Positions 61,318-64,000 of a DNA stretch of 64,000 nt are shown one piece after another (position 1 is the stretch's first letter; each line of letters starts with the position of its first letter). This DNA is from Paramacrobiotus metropolitanus (lineage: Eukaryota > Tardigrada > Eutardigrada > Parachela > Macrobiotidae): the NCBI RefSeq assembly GCF_019649055.1, contig NW_026570243.1:744001-808000 (forward strand), given 5' to 3'. The position numbers and the translations under genes are program-made. Below the pieces are notes generated by a model. The model was given only the letters and a program-made list of their open reading frames with translations. It ran no database searches and was not told the origin of the DNA.

Positions 61318-64000
61318 AACGCCGCGATCTCATCAAAACGGGCAGCATGTATCCCGCGGATGTATTATGGCGTGACCTTTCGGTTTTTTCACGTTGTGGC
61401 GCACTGGTACGGTGAGAAACGCGGTGGCGTATGGATGCGCGGTTGGGATGGATTCTTCCCTGTTGGAGCGACAGGCAGCCAGTGTATCATACGCAGTAAC
61501 CGGGACTGGATTAGGATTATCCGCGGATTAGCTCCCATTAGCACTGTTTAGCCAGTCAGTGGTAGTCGTCTATGTTTAAGCGTTTTGCAGCCACAATCTC
61601 TCTCTCGCTCTCCATGTGTACATATATATATTCTCCTACCAACGATATTCATTAGCTTGCTTGCGGGATTAAATATAACGGACAAAATAGCTCGTATTAC
61701 ACAGAGTTGTAAACCAATTATCCTCCATGTGGTTTTATTAATTATCCTCCGTAGACGCGCGCGCGCGAGTGTGCGTGTGCGTAATGTAAATGTGTAATCG
61801 CGTCGACGCGGGGTCTTAATCGCTGTCTGCTCGTCTTTTTTGTCTCCGTGTCAGTTGGTATTTAAATGTATATGTCTCCAAGTTGTCGTCGTCGTCAGTC
61901 TCCCCAGTTCGACGTCGAGGTGGTAATGTGCGTATCGTTTACTTAAGTTTTTCTTTCTCTCGGCTCTGCTTTCACTGGCACTGACGCTATGGTAATTACC
62001 GAGTAAAGATGATTAATTTTGGCAGTTTTCTCGTGGTTGTGTTGTAATACTGTTAATTATTAGCGTCACAGCGTCGGACATATTTTAATTATACCATCGC
62101 CATAATATACCACAACAAAGAAAAGGCCATCGCTAAAAACTAAAATAGTAAAAATAAAATGCCTTTGGGCAGTTCAAACTCGCGAAAAAATACACAAATT
62201 TTCGACTGGTGTTAAATCGACTAAACCGTTGTAGAAAAATATTTTTTCTTGGCAAAACAAAAACACAACTGCTCGCTATAAAATTCCATTAAACAAGTGC
62301 AATTCTTCGGCAGTGTTGAAAAATATCGGAGCAATCCATTTGTTCATGGTAGTAAAAGAATGCGGCAGAAATAGATTGGACGGCATATTTTTACGGGGTC
62401 AAGTGTTGCGTTTAGGCGCAAAGAAAAATAATCGGCCCAGCCAACACACAGAGGATTCCTGTATACAAAGTGTGCAATTAACTCCGACAAAGGAGGAAAA
62501 TATTGTAAAACTCCGGGGTGAACATCGATACGGCCTTTTCTTTTTTATTTACCTTGAGAAAGAGGCGTCCGCTGTATGTGTGCATTATTTATTCCCGCGT
62601 CTGTATAAGCGGGCGCGGATGAACGGGAAGGCGTATAGTATTCGTGGATATATGCTGCACACAAATGCTTGACACTCTTCATCTCAACTCACTGCACCAC
62701 AGCTCTCTGGCATCCTCAGCCTCCATTTTCAGGCCATTTTTCTATCGCCGGCTCCCAACGCGCCACACTGTATATACATCTGCACAGAAAGACGACGACA
62801 GTCAATAGTGGAAACTCTTGAGGAGAAATTAAGTGTGACTTGCATCCTACTCCATATAGAATTATTTTGTGAAGGATCAAGTACAATAATATCAAAAGAA
62901 GTCGGCACTTTTCAATCGGTATTGACGAGTAGAAGGGTGCTAAAACCAAGATCTTTACTGCTTTGGACTTGTTACAAGATTCACGGATCCCGAACGCGCA
63001 TACTTTACATTTAATCAACTTCAATCAAAAGCACATTGAAACCTCTTTCCCACACACTCAACCATACGTGGGAATTTTCTTGCGGGTTGTGTTATACGCG
63101 TGTCTAAATTTTTTCTGCAAAAGCTATCACCATAAATTTGTGCGAAATTAATTTAACTTGCAGATTTTAGTAGCATAATTTAAAAACTAATTTACCAAGC
63201 TTTTTATTCAAATACTGAGTAACGTAACGCGATTAAATGTTTTTCCATTTTTTCCGCGGAATAATTTGCATGATGACCTTTATGTGAAGTATTCTTCATA
63301 AAGTGAATACTCCATGTGAAAACAATCGATACTGAACGAGAATGCTGTGTAATGTGCCAGCGCTTTTCACTAACACGCATTGCGGTCGTGCTAATGCGGC
63401 CGTTACCGCGTCGGCTGCATGTGCGGATTCTCAGTAAACACCCGCCACTACCAACAGCTCACATCTCTATATATCCTCATCGCAATCCCTTTTGGACAAG
63501 TTAAATTGATTTTCCCCGTTTAGCGACCTCGACCGGGGCTTGATTGCTTGTGAGGCTGTGCTCGCGCGCGGGAGGATAATAATTCCCGCAGCCTTCATCG
63601 ATAATCATGTGCACACACACACACACACATCCAGACTGTCACACATAACACCGACCGGAAAGGCAGCCGATGGTTATACGGCATGTATCTGTGTGTTGGC
63701 TACATTTTCCCCCGGCTCGATATAGACGATATCTATCCCACACTTACAGTAGTGCCCAGTTTAAAAGGCACTTTGTTCACATGCAGCGAGTGTCTGTCAT
63801 TATTGTTAATAAAAATGCTTGGTTGTGTCATTATGAATTGAGTTAAAAGCGGCTTATTACGCCAGTGATATAGCACTGTGTGTTATGGCGTCAACGGGGC
63901 GCACGGCCCGGGTGCCCGGCCACTATTTGCCCTTCCACTTGCCTTGATCCACATTTTCACTCGCTTACACACGAAAGTGGCTCTGGGGTTCTGCGCCGGC
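61318..64000. other. 3' flank of the homeobox gene, non-coding
   Basis: 3' UTR followed by 2.6 kb with no supported exon. The 119-codon frame at 62313-62672 has no motif or splice context. It contains simple repeats of CG/GT type (about 61755-61780) and CA type (63612-63629). Confidence 0.4.
63612..63629. repeat. CA dinucleotide microsatellite
   Basis: Eighteen bp of perfect CA repeat in non-coding DNA. Confidence 0.85.

Noticed and set aside
62313-62672. 119-codon plus-strand open frame
   Set aside because: No recognisable domain, no splice context and AT-rich codon use; most likely chance.

Overview
The window is animal nuclear DNA. Every recognisable gene is split by GT-AG introns (59 nt to 3.7 kb), intergenic DNA is AT-rich, and the gene set is metazoan: NK2-class homeobox, dynactin subunit, muscle-type myosin light chain, clip-type serine protease homologs. 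The F-box gene on the minus strand resembles a family I associate with eutardigrade genomes (Hypsibius/Ramazzottius type), so a tardigrade is my best guess. That is an inference, not a proof.

Layout. 77-6119 (+): 3' part of a very long Gly/Tyr/Pro-rich repetitive protein that looks extracellular and silk- or cuticle-like. 7236-9089 (+): serine protease homolog with the catalytic Ser replaced by Gly. 12586-10058 (-): F-box gene with one frame break. 13986-15432 (+): SEC11 signal peptidase. 21015-16141 (-): second serine protease homolog, with signal peptide and four clip-like modules; one of its introns holds a hAT-like non-autonomous transposon. 23180-24572 (+): myosin regulatory light chain. 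27617-27043 (-): decayed retroelement fragment. 28045-30787 (+): dynactin subunit 2 in 12 exons. 31761-37768 (+): ornithine aminotransferase copy 1, damaged. 40324-42798 (+): catalytic part of HMG-CoA reductase. 43677-44616: decayed TIR transposon. 45833-50803 (+): ornithine aminotransferase copy 2, intact. 56531-61317 (+): Nkx2-1/scarecrow-type homeobox gene, set in about 9 kb of non-coding DNA.

How the parts relate. Most neighbours are functionally unrelated, as is normal in an animal genome. Two relationships stand out. The two protease homologs lie 7 kb apart in convergent orientation; both have lost the catalytic Ser, and the minus-strand one has also lost the Asp. The two ornithine aminotransferase genes are a tandem pair with identical intron positions, separated by the HMG-CoA reductase gene; copy 1 has lost reading frame and conserved residues and carries a 3.3 kb A-rich insertion.

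The most unusual observation is in the homeobox gene. The NK2-specific domain is perfectly readable, but in a different frame from both the homeodomain before it and the C-terminal tail after it. That means two compensating frame changes about 150 nt apart. Another frame break, next to a short homopolymer, occurs in the F-box gene, so assembly error must be weighed against real biology. I saw no rRNA, tRNA or CRISPR array.
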